From the NCBI GenBank assembly GCA_016790225.1, contig JAEUOZ010000024.1, forward strand, positions 1 through 48,614: 48,614 nucleotides of DNA, given 5' to 3'. The stretch is from Rubrivivax sp. Its GTDB lineage: Bacteria > Pseudomonadota > Gammaproteobacteria > Burkholderiales > Burkholderiaceae. Positions 26,294-34,977 of the stretch are shown here, piece by piece. Positions within the stretch are counted from its first letter, which is position 1. Every line of letters begins with the position of its first letter. Position numbers and translations under genes: made by a program. The notes beneath the pieces were generated by a model, which saw nothing but the letters and a program-made list of their open reading frames with translations, made no database searches and had not been told where the DNA came from.

Positions 26294-27904
26294 GTGCGAT
26301 CGATCTTGATGCTCATCAGCGCGCTGCTGGCTCTGCCGGTGGCTGGCATCGTGCTGTCCTGGCTCGGCTTCAATGCCGCGGCGGCAGAGGTGCTGCTGCA
26401 CCAGTGGCGCACGGTGCTGCCGGACTACGCGCTGCAGTCGCTGCTGCTGCTGCTGGGCGTGGGTGTCGGGACGGCGCTGATGGGCGTGGGTGCCGCCGCC
26501 GCGGTGACGCTGTTTGCCTTCCCCGGACGGCGGATCTTCGAGTGGGCGCTGCTGCTGCCGCTGGCCATGCCCGCCTACGTGCTGGCCTATGCCTACACCG
26601 ATGCCCTGCAGTTCAGCGGGCCGGTGCAGACGGCCTTGCGCGAAAGCCTGGGCCTGAAGGGCGCGCTGTGGCCCGATGTGCGCAGCCTGTGGGGCGCGAT
26701 CGTGCTGTTCGTGCTCTGCCTCTATCCGTATGTCTACCTGTTGACCAAAGCCGCGCTGGGTGAGCGTGCGGTGCAGCTGATGGAGGCGGCGCGGCTGCTG
26801 GGAGCCGATTTCGAGCGCCGCCTGCTGCACGTGGCGCTGCCCCTGGCGCGCCCCGCGGTGATGGCCGGCGTCGCCCTGGCGCTGATGGAGACGCTGGCGG
26901 ATTACGGCGTCGGTGCCTACTTCGGGCTGTCCACCTTCACCACCGGCATCTACCGCGCCTGGCTGTCGATGAACGAGCCGGTCGCCGCGGCGCAGCTGGC
27001 CTCGATGCTGCTGCTGGTGATCGCCGTGCTGCTGGCGCTGGAACGGCGCGCCCAGGCGCGCATGCGTTTCGGCACCTCCCGGCAGGGCGCCACGCACGCC
27101 ACCGATGCCCAGCCCGTGCGCTTGAAGGGCATCGCCGCAGCGACAGCCTTTGCCCTGTGCGCGATCCCGGTGCTGGCCGGCTTTGCGCTGCCAGCGGCCT
27201 GGCTGGGCGTGATGTTGTGGCGCGAGGCCACGCTGGGCGAGGCCGGCCTGCCCTTGGACCGCTTTGCGCAGTGGGCCTGGTCCAGCTTTCGCCTCGCGGG
27301 GCTGACGGCCGTTCTGGCGACCGCTCTGGCCCTCGCGCTGGGCTTTGCCTTGCGCCGCCAGGGGACCTGGATGGACAACGCCCTGCGCGGCTGCGCCCGC
27401 CTGCTGTCCCTGGGCTATGCGGTGCCGGGTGCGGTGGTGGCCATCGGCATCCTGCTGCCCATCGGCTGGGTGCAGGCCCGCTGGCCGGACAGCGGCTTCG
27501 GCACCCTGCTCACCGGCAGCGTGCTGGGCGTCGTGATCGCCTACCTCGTGCGCTTCAGCGCGGTGGCCCTGCAGACCCTGGAAGCCGGTTACGCGCGCCT
27601 GCCGAACTCGGTGGACGAGACCGCCCGCATGCTGGGCGCCGGGCCCACGCGCCTCTTCCTGCGCCTTCACCTGCCCTTGATCCGGCGTTCGGCCCTGGCG
27701 GCCGCCTTGCTGGTCTTCGTGGACACGATGAAGGAACTGCCGGCAACCCTCGTGCTGCGGCCCTTCGGCAGCGACACCCTGGCCGTGGTGGCCTACAACC
27801 TGGCGCGCGACGAACGCCTGGCCGAAGCGGCCTTGCCCTCGCTGGCCATCGTGGCCGTCGGGCTGCTGCCGGTGATGCTGCTGGCGCGGGCGATGCGGCA
27901 GTGA
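26294..27904 (+). CDS. fbpB: ferric-iron-type ABC transporter permease (two fused permease domains)
   Basis: A 536-residue integral membrane protein with about twelve predicted membrane segments in two homologous halves. Each half carries an EAA loop that docks the ATPase: EAARLLGADFERRLLHVALPL in the first and ETARMLGAGPTRLFLRLHLPL in the second. Fused double permeases of this length are characteristic of FbpB/SfuB-type Fe(III) importers. GTG 26294 is the start because of the AAGGAGG site upstream. The ATPase is divergent across a 110-base promoter with a Fur-box-like element. The substrate (iron) is an inference from family and operator. Confidence 0.86.
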   Translation: MRSILMLISALLALPVAGIVLSWLGFNAAAAEVLLHQWRTVLPDYALQSLLLLLGVGVGTALMGVGAAAAVTLFAFPGRRIFEWALLLPLAMPAYVLAYAYTDALQFSGPVQTALRESLGLKGALWPDVRSLWGAIVLFVLCLYPYVYLLTKAALGERAVQLMEAARLLGADFERRLLHVALPLARPAVMAGVALALMETLADYGVGAYFGLSTFTTGIYRAWLSMNEPVAAAQLASMLLLVIAVLLALERRAQARMRFGTSRQGATHATDAQPVRLKGIAAATAFALCAIPVLAGFALPAAWLGVMLWREATLGEAGLPLDRFAQWAWSSFRLAGLTAVLATALALALGFALRRQGTWMDNALRGCARLLSLGYAVPGAVVAIGILLPIGWVQARWPDSGFGTLLTGSVLGVVIAYLVRFSAVALQTLEAGYARLPNSVDETARMLGAGPTRLFLRLHLPLIRRSALAAALLVFVDTMKELPATLVLRPFGSDTLAVVAYNLARDERLAEAALPSLAIVAVGLLPVMLLARAMRQ

Positions 27905-28087
27905 GGGCAGGGGGATCACCCGTGGCCCGACAGTAACCGCACGGCGGGTCGGAAAGCCGCATGAATGCTCGCTTCCAGCCGGGTAACCGGTGCGCGGGGG
28001 CTACGATGTGCCCCCAGATGTGCCCCCAGCGGGCGCGGGAGTGATGAAGATGAGCAGAGCAAGCAGCCAGGCGGCGAGGGAACGGCC
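27905..28087. other. left junction region of the integrated element
   Basis: A non-coding 183-base stretch between the iron permease and the integrase. It holds a possible degenerate copy of the tRNA T-arm (27937-27958), an 11-base word GGGTAACCGGT (27981-27991) found inverted near the other end, the TGTGCCCCCA pair (28007-28028), and the integrase ribosome site (GAGGG). The exact chromosome/element border cannot be fixed by eye. Confidence 0.5.
28007..28028 (+). repeat. TGTGCCCCCA direct repeats, candidate integrase arm sites (left)
   Basis: TGTGCCCCCA occurs twice with a 12-base period (28007-28016 and 28019-28028), upstream of the integrase gene. The same word recurs at the other end of the element, as expected for arm-type binding sites of a tyrosine integrase. 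Confidence 0.6.
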
Positions 28088-29422
28088 ATGAAGCTGTCGG
28101 ACGTGAAGCTACGGACCCTGACGGATCCTGGGAAGCACTTCGACGGCGGCGGCCTGTACCTGGAGGTATCAGCTGCTGCCGCGGCGGGTCCGGGTGGCCG
28201 TTACTGGCGGTTGAAGTACCGCTTCGGCGGGAAGGAGAAACGCTTGGCCCTGGGCGTCTATCCAGAGGTGTCGCTAAAGCTGGCTCGGGAACGCCGGGAA
28301 GCTGCCCGCGCCATCCTGAGCAGGGGCCGCGATCCGCTCGCCCTGTGGCACGAACTGCGCGGCCTGCGCCCGGACGATGACTCGGCGGCGGCTTGGCGGG
28401 AGGCAGCCGAGCTGATCGACGCGGGCACCGATCCGGCGGCGGCCTGGCGGGAGCGGCGCGATCGTGCGACCCGCGATGCGGCGGCGACCTTCGAGGCGGT
28501 GGCCCGAGAATGGCTCGGCCATCAGTCGGCCCGCTGGTCCGAGAGCACGCTGAAAGCGATCCGCACCAGCCTGGAGGCCGAGGTCTTCCATAAGCTCGGG
28601 CCGCAGCCAATGGTGATGATCCGGCCGCGCGACCTCATGGAGATCGTCAAGGGTATCGAAGCCCGCGGCGTGGGCGAGACGGCCGGCCGGGTGCTGCAGC
28701 GGGTCAAGGCGGTCTACCGGTACGCGGTGGTTCATGGTCGGATCGAGACGAATCCGATGCTTGACCTGAAGCCGGCGGAGCTGCTGAAGCCGCGTCAAGT
28801 TCGGCACCGGGCGGCGCTGAAGGAAGCAGCCTTGCCCGCGTTCCTGGCGATGCTCGATGCCTACCAAGGGCAGCCGAGCATTACGGCGGCCCTGCGGGTG
28901 TTGATGCTCACGGCCGTGCGGCCCGGCGAGCTGCGCGGCGCGACCTGGGGCGAGATCGACACGGAGGCGGCGGTGTGGCGCATCCCTGCCGAGCGGATGA
29001 AGATGAAGGCACCCCATGTGGTCCCGCTGTCGCGCCAGGTTGTGGAGATTCTTCGGGCCCAGCGCCTAGTCAGCGGTGGCGATGCGCTGGTCTTCCCCTC
29101 CCCCTTCTATCCAGGTGCGCCGATGAGCGAGAACACACTGAACAGCGCGCTCGCCCGCATGGGCTACAAGGGTGAGCACACGGCGCATGGCTTCCGGGCG
29201 CTTTTCTCCACGGTGGCAAACGAGCACGGGCACGACGCCGACGTCATCGAGCGCCAGTTGGCCCACGCCGAGCGTAACGAGGTCCGGGCTGCCTATCACC
29301 GGGCGGAATACTTGGGGCAGCGGCGGGACCTGCTGCAGTGGTGGGCTGATTACCTCGATGCCCGCAAGGGTGGAAAGGTGGTTCGCATCGGGGCCGCGCT
29401 CCGGGTAAAGGCGGCAGGATGA
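28088..29422 (+). CDS. int: tyrosine recombinase/integrase, P4 (DUF4102) family
   Basis: A 444-residue integrase that recombines the element with its chromosomal site. The N-terminal DUF4102 arm-binding domain begins MKLSDVKLRTLTDPGKHFDGGGLYL; a SAM-like core-binding domain covers about 150-260; the catalytic domain has Arg in TAVRPGELRG, the HGFR box in HTAHGFRALFST, a second His in QLAHAERNEVRAAYHR, and the nucleophile Tyr in AAYHRAEYL. ATG 28088 follows a GAGGG site. An insert of about 50 residues rich in DDSAAAWREAAELIDAGTDP lies between the first two domains. All catalytic residues look present, so it may be active. Its stop overlaps the next start (ATGA). Confidence 0.94.
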   Translation: MKLSDVKLRTLTDPGKHFDGGGLYLEVSAAAAAGPGGRYWRLKYRFGGKEKRLALGVYPEVSLKLARERREAARAILSRGRDPLALWHELRGLRPDDDSAAAWREAAELIDAGTDPAAAWRERRDRATRDAAATFEAVAREWLGHQSARWSESTLKAIRTSLEAEVFHKLGPQPMVMIRPRDLMEIVKGIEARGVGETAGRVLQRVKAVYRYAVVHGRIETNPMLDLKPAELLKPRQVRHRAALKEAALPAFLAMLDAYQGQPSITAALRVLMLTAVRPGELRGATWGEIDTEAAVWRIPAERMKMKAPHVVPLSRQVVEILRAQRLVSGGDALVFPSPFYPGAPMSENTLNSALARMGYKGEHTAHGFRALFSTVANEHGHDADVIERQLAHAERNEVRAAYHRAEYLGQRRDLLQWWADYLDARKGGKVVRIGAALRVKAAG

Positions 29423-30213
29423 ATCCGCAAGATCAAGACAAAACGCCGGAAAGCGGAAGCGGCGCCGGCGAACCCGGGGAATCGGGGAATGCGCGGGCCG
29501 ATCTACCGGAAAGCGAGAGCTGGCGCGGAGTAGTGGACCTTGCGGAGCGGCGCGAGGTCCGGGGAAGAGGCGGCGAAGACTCGGGGAGTAGAGGTATCGA
29601 CCGCTCGTCTCCGCCGTTTCTGGCGGTGGTCTCTCGCCATGAGTGGCCGTTCAAGAGACTGAAGTTCAGTGACCTTGCAGCGCTGTCCCGGGAAGATGTC
29701 GACTTGATCGAGTACGTCGTCTTTCACTTAACTGCCATGAAGGCGGCGCGAGGTGCAGCCGCGTCTCCGCCCGGACCCGCACCCGAGCCAGGCAGTCGGC
29801 TGTCTGCGCCAGCCCCTTCGCTTGGTGAACCGCAGGACGCCAGAGAGTCGCGCGAGAGTGGTTCCGCGGCCGTTACACACCGGTCCGCAGCGCGGAGGCT
29901 TGTGGTTGTCCACAAGCGAGGGGTCGGGGTATGGTGGGAGTGCTTCGGCAGCCGCGAGCGACTGATTGAGATTGGCGTGTGTGAGGCTTCCTTCTTTCCC
30001 GCGGGGCGGAAGCGACTTGCGCATGAGTGGATGGACGAGGGGACTTGGCGAGAGTTGCAACGCACTCGGGGCGGGACTTGGCGCTTCAGGGCAGGCGGAA
30101 CCATCTCGGAGTTTCGAAGAGTGCTTGAGAGCCTTCGGCCGGGCATCGCTCAACGGCAGCGGCCGGCGCTTCGCCTTGTCGCGTGCGAGAAAGCCGATGC
30201 GGTGGCTTTCTGA
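29419..30213 (+). CDS. hypothetical protein coupled to the integrase gene
   Basis: Not recognised. A 264-residue protein whose ATG overlaps the integrase stop by four bases, which argues that it is a real, co-translated gene. The N-terminal 60 residues are low in complexity and rich in Gly, Glu and Ser; a short more hydrophobic stretch follows (FKRLKFSDLAALSREDVDLI); then a Pro/Ala/Ser linker (about 110-150). The C-terminal 100 residues look like a small folded domain with aromatic residues (GVWWECFG, HEWMDEGTWREL, GGTWRFRAGG). No catalytic motif, membrane segment or helix-turn-helix is evident. Cargo or an accessory recombination factor are possibilities. Confidence 0.6.
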   Translation: MNPQDQDKTPESGSGAGEPGESGNARADLPESESWRGVVDLAERREVRGRGGEDSGSRGIDRSSPPFLAVVSRHEWPFKRLKFSDLAALSREDVDLIEYVVFHLTAMKAARGAAASPPGPAPEPGSRLSAPAPSLGEPQDARESRESGSAAVTHRSAARRLVVVHKRGVGVWWECFGSRERLIEIGVCEASFFPAGRKRLAHEWMDEGTWRELQRTRGGTWRFRAGGTISEFRRVLESLRPGIAQRQRPALRLVACEKADAVAF

Positions 30214-30292
30214 TTCCCCGAGATCCCCGGAGGCGATTCTGGGACCGCGGATGGCATGAGCTCGCCCGGAATGCTGGCAGGCCGCAAAGGCA

Positions 30293-30317
30293 CTGCGGAA
30301 GCTGCGGAACTGCGGAA
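30293..30317 (+). repeat. CTGCGGAA triplet, left arm of a 25-base inverted repeat
   Basis: Three copies of CTGCGGAA start at 30293, 30302 and 30310 (steps 9 and 8). The 25-base block is the reverse complement of 34978-35002 with a single mismatch. Candidate iterons for the element's replication protein. Confidence 0.75.
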
Positions 30318-30386
30318 CGGGAAGGGCGAACGTCAAAAAAGCTAGGCGCCGCGAGCGTTTACGCCGGACGAGGGCAAGGGAAGGAA

Positions 30387-30416
30387 CTGCGGAAGAACTG
30401 CGGAAGAACTGCGGAA
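30387..30416 (+). repeat. second CTGCGGAA cluster, 11-base period
   Basis: Copies of CTGCGGAA start at 30387, 30398 and 30409, separated by AGA or similar, an 11-base step close to one helical turn. That phasing suits cooperative protein binding on one face of the DNA. Confidence 0.7.
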
Positions 30417-30770
30417 ACACACTGTTCTTCTTGTTCCTCTCACGTTCCGGCCCTTCGGCCTGGTGCGTGTTTGGCTGGCGGGTACGCGCGAAAAGAGCCG
30501 CTGCCGCGCCCCCTCTCCCAGGGCTGCGACCCCTAGGCCAGCAACTGGCCGGGCCGGTCCTCGCCAGGGCTCGAAACTTGGCCGGCCTGGTAGTGCTGTA
30601 TCGCCGCGGCGGTGGCGCCCGCCGGCTTGATGGCCCGCGTCGGGCTGGGCCCGCAGCCCAGAAGTGAAGGGTGCATCGTCTCGGCACTGTAGGGAGGTAC
30701 ACCGTCCAAGCCCCTGATGCCGACGCGCATTCTTGGCATATTCCGCCGCTCCTGAATTGGAGTATTCGTG

Positions 30771-31010
30771 ATGATTCCAGCGAACACTGACGGACCCCTG
30801 GGCGCCGATGCTGCGCCACCCCGAGAACGGTTGCTCAGGTTGCCGCAAGTGATGTCCATGACCGGCCGCGGCAGGACCGCCACCCTCGACGACGTGAAGG
30901 CCGGCCGGTTCCCTTCGCCGATCAAGATCGGTCGGGCAACGTGTTGGGCGGAGAGTGAGGTCTTGGCCTGGATCGCAGAGCGAATTCGCGACAGCAGGGG
31001 CGCCCGCTGA
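30771..31010 (+). CDS. alpA: AlpA-family transcriptional regulator
   Basis: A 79-residue excisionase/MerR-like winged-helix DNA-binding protein. The pattern LLRLPQVMSMTGRGRTATLDDVKAGRFPSP, IKIG and SEVLAWIAERI is the standard AlpA core. In P4-like elements AlpA regulates integrase or replication genes and can act as an excisionase. ATG 30771 is preceded by GGAG at 8 bases; a GTG at 30768 is an alternative. The SxxTLY helix of typical AlpA reads GRTATLDDV here, a small departure. Its stop overlaps the next start (TGATG). Confidence 0.88.
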   Translation: MIPANTDGPLGADAAPPRERLLRLPQVMSMTGRGRTATLDDVKAGRFPSPIKIGRATCWAESEVLAWIAERIRDSRGAR

Positions 31011-31336
31011 TGGGCAAACCATCAAGGCGCCCCGGCCGGGCCGCCAGGAACGTGCATGCGCAGATCCGTGAAGAGGCGAATCAACTACGCCAAGCGCCAC
31101 GATCCGGCGTGCGCGATGCAGAAGAACTCCCGGCAGTGGCCGGCCTGATGGTGTGCGCCCGACGTGCCGTTGAGTCGGCGGTTCCTTCGACCATCGAGTA
31201 CGAAGGGCGCCGCTACTTCATCCGGGTTCACCTGGCGGTGCAGATCGACATCTTTGATACGCCCGGAGCAAGCGATCCGCTCGTCTGCGGCGTTGTGTTC
31301 TCTTCCGATGGGTTCGGCCATGTGCCCGGCCACTGA
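31010..31336 (+). CDS. hypothetical small protein in the alpA-primase operon
   Basis: Not recognised. A 108-residue protein with a basic N-terminal 35 residues (SRRPGRAARNVHAQ) and a C-terminal part with alternating hydrophobic residues (RRYFIRVHLAVQIDIFD, LVCGVVFSSDGFGH), like a small beta-rich domain. Start and stop overlap both neighbours, as is usual in tightly packed phage-type operons, which is the main evidence that it is real. Confidence 0.6.
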   Translation: MGKPSRRPGRAARNVHAQIREEANQLRQAPRSGVRDAEELPAVAGLMVCARRAVESAVPSTIEYEGRRYFIRVHLAVQIDIFDTPGASDPLVCGVVFSSDGFGHVPGH

Positions 31337-31616
31337 TGCATCGCCGGACCCGCCTCCCCGCGATAACGTGCACGCTCAGCACGCTCGCATCCTTGCATAC
31401 CTTAGTGCAGCAGGGAGACCGCTGAGCCGGCGCGAAATTGAGGCGTCATGCGACGTGGCGAGCGTCACGAAACGGGTTTGCGAGCTGATCGCAGCGGGCT
31501 GGCCTATCGAGCGTCGCCGGGGGCATGAGATGACGAGGCAGGGCGCCACCCGCCGCGCCACCTTCTACACACTCAAAGGGGCGCATGCGCAAGGCGACCT
31601 CTTCGACCTGGCATGA
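31320..31616 (+). CDS. small winged-helix/HTH protein
   Basis: A 98-residue protein with a helix-turn-helix core: ARILAYLSAAGRPLSRREIE, CDVASVTKRVCELIAAGW and PIERRRG, followed by a wing (ATRRATFYTLK) and the tail DLFDLA. Similar proteins occur before replication genes in prophages. An ATG at 31308 is an alternative start. It overlaps the small upstream gene by 17 bases in another frame and the primase start by 4 bases (ATGA). It may bind the CTGCGGAA repeats or regulate the operon; neither is shown. Confidence 0.72.
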   Translation: MCPATDASPDPPPRDNVHAQHARILAYLSAAGRPLSRREIEASCDVASVTKRVCELIAAGWPIERRRGHEMTRQGATRRATFYTLKGAHAQGDLFDLA

Positions 31617-34477
31617 CGAGTCACCCCCCAACCTTCGAGGCCGTGTCCGCGGCCCTCGATCACATCCCGCCCGACATCGGTCGCGAAGGCCGCGTGCGGC
31701 TCGCCTTCGCGGTGTTCGATGGCTTGGGCGATGTCGGCGCCGAGCTGTGGCTGAGCTGGGCCGCCCGACGCTCGAAGCCCAGCGCGTCCGAGGACCGCAC
31801 GACGTGGAAGTCGGCCCGGAAGCGGGGCCCGGTGACGGTGGCGACGCTGTTCGGGCTGGCGAAGGATCATGGCTGGCGGCCCGATCGCGTGCAAGAGCCC
31901 ACGGCGGCGCCGACCCCCGCCGAGGTCAAGGCGCGTGCACAGGCTCGCGAGGCGGCAGAGGCCCGAGAGCGAGAGGCCCGCGCCGAGGCGCAGCGAGTGG
32001 CCGCGACGGAAGCGCGGCGGCTGTGGGATGCGGCCAGCGAGGACGGTGCGAGCCCCTACCTCGAACGGAAGGGGGTGCACAACCACGGCGGACGCTTCGC
32101 ACCTCGCGGCGCCTTCCTGGTGCCTGCCCGCGACCTGGCAACGGGCGAGCTGGTCAACGTGCAGACCATCAAGCCCGAGCGGCCCGCCGGTGGCGCCCCT
32201 GACAAGGTGTTTGTTCGCGGCGCACGCAAGACGGGCACGGCACACGCGATAGGCGAGCCCGAGGGCGCCGCCTGGTTGCTGGTGGCGGAAGGCTTCGCCA
32301 CAGCGGCGAGCCTTCACGAAGCCACGGGCCGCCCGGTGTTCGTCGCATGGGACGCGGGCAACCTGGCGCACGTCGCCCGGGCACTGCGCGGGCTGTTCCC
32401 GCCTGCTCGGCTGCTGGTGTGCGGCGACGATGACCGCGCCACCGAAGCCCGAACCGGAAAGAACCCGGGACGCCTGAAGGCGACCGAGGCGGCCCGACAA
32501 GCGCGGGCCGCTTTGGTGTTCCCGGGCGACAGGCTGCCGGCTGATGGTTCGGACTTCAACGACCTGCACCAAGCCGCCGGCATCGAGGCCGTTCGCTTGG
32601 TGATCGAGGGAGCCATTCGCGACGCGGAGCGGGCCGCCGAAGGCGCCGCAGATTCGAAGTCATGGGCCAAGCCTGCCCGATCGAAGGAAACGGCGCGAGG
32701 GGGCCGCCAGGCCCCCACACCGGGCGATGACGAAGCGCCCGCGGCGGGCTTCGACCGCTATCGCCTCGATGACGACGGACTTTGGTTCGACCCGCCGGCC
32801 GACGACTCGGGCGCCGCGGCGCGGCCGGTTCGGGTGTGCGGGTCGCTGCGGGTGGCGGCGATGGCCCGCGATGCGCACGACATGGGCGCCGCGCTGCTCT
32901 TGGAGTTCGACGCCTTCGGCAAGCCCCGGCGGTGGTTGATGCCCCTTGCCATGCTGGCGGGCGATGGCACGGCCTACCGCGCCGAGCTGCTGACTCATGG
33001 GTTCATGGTGCCGACCGATGCCAAGCGGCGGGCGCTGCTGACGGGCTACCTTCAGAGCCGCCGGCCGGCCGAGCTGGTGCGCATCGTCGATCGCGTCGGC
33101 TGGCACGGCCGGGCCTATGTGCTGCCCCGCGAGACCCTGGGCGATGACGGCGGCGAGCGCATCATGTTCCAAGCCGAGGCGCCGACCGAAAGCACCTTCG
33201 AGCGCCGCGGCACCCTCGACAAGTGGCGGCGCCAGGTCGGCAGACTATGCGAGGGCAATTCCCGCCTGGCGCTGTCCGTGTCCCTTGCCTTTGCGGCGCC
33301 GCTGCTCGCGTGGGCACCCGGCACCGATAGCGGTGTGGTGCACCTTGTCGGCGATTCGTCGTGCGGGAAGACGACGGCACTACGGGTTGCGGCTTCGGTG
33401 AACGGTGGCCGCGACTACCTGCAACGCTGGAGGGCTACGGACAACGGCCTCGAAGCGGTGGCCGCGCTGCACTCGGATGCGCTGTTGTGCCTCGATGAGT
33501 TGGCGCAGCTGGATGCGCGGGTGGCGGGTGAGTCGGCCTACATGCTGGCGAACGGACAGGGCAAGAGCCGCGCAGGCCGATCGGGCGCCGCCCGACCTCG
33601 CCTGTCCTGGCGGGTGCTGGGCCTGAGTGCGGGGGAAATCGGGCTTGCCGATCACATGAGCGAGGCCGGCAAGCGCCCGCGGGCCGGGCAAGAGCTGCGC
33701 ATGATCGACCTGCCGGCCGATGCCGGGGCGGGGCTGGGCATCTTCGAAGCCCTTCACGAGTTCGAGAGCCCCGGCGCCCTCGCGCAGCATCTGACGCGGG
33801 CAGCCGAAACGAGCTTCGGGACCGCCGGCCGCGCCTGGCTCGAACACCTTGCGACGCGAACCGATGGCTTGATGCGTGAGATGCGCGAGCGCATGGAACC
33901 GATCGCCCGCGACCTGTTGCCCGAGAGCGCCGCCGGGCAGGTTCAGCGGGTGGGCCGCCGCTTCGCCCTGGTGGCGGCGGCCGGCGAGATGGCGACCGCA
34001 GCCGGGATCACAGGGTGGACCGATGGCGAGGCAGCAAGGGCGGCCCGGCGCTGCTTCGACGCTTGGATCGAGGCGCGTCCGGGAGGCATCGGGCAGACCG
34101 AGGATGCGCTGATCCTGCGTCAGGTGCGCGGGTGGTTCGGCCTTCACGGTGAAGCCCGCTTCACGGACTGGAGCCGGGCCGACGATGACCATGCACCGAA
34201 GACGATGAACCGGGCCGGTTGGCGACGAGCGATCAAGACCACAACGGGCATGGACGAGCTGATCGGCTGGGAGTGGTTCATCCTGCCCGACGTGTTCCGC
34301 GCCGAGGTGTGCAAGGGCTACACCGAGCGGGCTGCGCTGCGGCTGCTGAAGGACCGCGGGCACCTGCACACGGAACCCGGCCGCGGCGGCTTCACTTGCA
34401 AGGCCAAGCCGCCGGGCGCCGATGGCGTCATGGTGTACCGGGTGCGGTCTTCGCTGCTGGCTGACTCGGGCGAGTAG
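31613..34477 (+). CDS. Toprim/DUF927 primase-helicase (element replication protein)
   Basis: A 954-residue replication protein. The N-terminal 100 residues resemble a PriCT-2 primase region (LAFAVFDGLGDVGAELWLSW); then a Glu/Arg/Ala-rich helix (about 100-140). A Toprim-like domain starts near residue 165, with LLVAEGFATAASLHEATGRP (Glu225 region), FVAWDAGNL and the acidic CGDDDRATEARTG. The DUF927 superfamily 3-type helicase follows, with Walker A GDSSCGKTT (Lys586) and Walker B LLCLDELAQLD (Asp628, Glu629). The C-terminal 250 residues are helical and may bind DNA. This domain order is that of P4-alpha-like replication proteins of satellites. It is translationally coupled to the HTH gene. Confidence 0.9.
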   Translation: MTSHPPTFEAVSAALDHIPPDIGREGRVRLAFAVFDGLGDVGAELWLSWAARRSKPSASEDRTTWKSARKRGPVTVATLFGLAKDHGWRPDRVQEPTAAPTPAEVKARAQAREAAEAREREARAEAQRVAATEARRLWDAASEDGASPYLERKGVHNHGGRFAPRGAFLVPARDLATGELVNVQTIKPERPAGGAPDKVFVRGARKTGTAHAIGEPEGAAWLLVAEGFATAASLHEATGRPVFVAWDAGNLAHVARALRGLFPPARLLVCGDDDRATEARTGKNPGRLKATEAARQARAALVFPGDRLPADGSDFNDLHQAAGIEAVRLVIEGAIRDAERAAEGAADSKSWAKPARSKETARGGRQAPTPGDDEAPAAGFDRYRLDDDGLWFDPPADDSGAAARPVRVCGSLRVAAMARDAHDMGAALLLEFDAFGKPRRWLMPLAMLAGDGTAYRAELLTHGFMVPTDAKRRALLTGYLQSRRPAELVRIVDRVGWHGRAYVLPRETLGDDGGERIMFQAEAPTESTFERRGTLDKWRRQVGRLCEGNSRLALSVSLAFAAPLLAWAPGTDSGVVHLVGDSSCGKTTALRVAASVNGGRDYLQRWRATDNGLEAVAALHSDALLCLDELAQLDARVAGESAYMLANGQGKSRAGRSGAARPRLSWRVLGLSAGEIGLADHMSEAGKRPRAGQELRMIDLPADAGAGLGIFEALHEFESPGALAQHLTRAAETSFGTAGRAWLEHLATRTDGLMREMRERMEPIARDLLPESAAGQVQRVGRRFALVAAAGEMATAAGITGWTDGEAARAARRCFDAWIEARPGGIGQTEDALILRQVRGWFGLHGEARFTDWSRADDDHAPKTMNRAGWRRAIKTTTGMDELIGWEWFILPDVFRAEVCKGYTERAALRLLKDRGHLHTEPGRGGFTCKAKPPGADGVMVYRVRSSLLADSGE

Positions 34478-34902
34478 TGGTGTGTATGGTGTGCAGGCCG
34501 GCCAGGTCCTCGCCAGCGCCCGCGGCCGATACGCATCCAAGCCTGCAGCTCGGCTCGCCGGCTTTGACCCTGGCGGTGTGGCAAGGCCGCGTGTGGCCGC
34601 GGCGGCGCTGCCCGCCGGCCCGGTGCCCTGCCCGGGCTGCAAGCGAAGCTCGGCCTGGTGCGGAGCTGTGTGCGGGTCCGGTGCGTTCCCCCTGCCCGCA
34701 ATCCGGCTGGCTTGGTGTCTGGGGGTGCAAGGTCTCAGGGTCCCGGTGCTCTCACTTGACCTATGCCGCCCGCGAAGGGCGGGGGACTGGGTTTCTTTCG
34801 CGCTGGGTATCCGCTGGGTGCTGCGCGGTGCTCCAGATGGTGATGGGCTGGATTTCCCATGGTGAACACATGCGACTCTCTGCGGACTCCTGTCCCTGAG
34901 TT

Positions 34903-34931
34903 TTCCGCAGCATCCGCAGAGCTCTCCGCAG
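34903..34931 (-). repeat. degenerate CTGCGGAA cluster, right side
   Basis: TTCCGCAG at 34903-34910, with one-mismatch copies ATCCGCAG (34912-34919) and CTCCGCAG (34924-34931). Steps are 9 and 12 bases. Orientation is opposite to the left-side clusters. Confidence 0.6.
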
Positions 34932-34977
34932 TTGGGCGCCAATCCGCCAACGTGCGCTGCATCCCGTTGCTATTCGT

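Larger units (their letters stand above)
30214..30770. other. non-coding region left of alpA with CTGCGGAA clusters
   Basis: A 557-base stretch with no convincing gene. It holds two clusters of the word CTGCGGAA (30293-30317 and 30387-30416) and a GCGCGAAAAG segment near 30490, then GC-rich sequence up to the alpA ribosome site. Its position before the replication genes suits an origin of replication or an operator region. Confidence 0.6.

Noticed and set aside
30293..30416. A CRISPR array
   Set aside because: The repeated unit is only 8 bases with spacing of 8-11 bases and no spacers; this is an iteron-type pattern.
34477..34899. A 140-codon frame starting at the primase stop
   Set aside because: GTG start overlapping the primase stop looks tempting, but the translation is Cys/Arg/Pro-rich and without domain, and another frame of similar length overlaps it.
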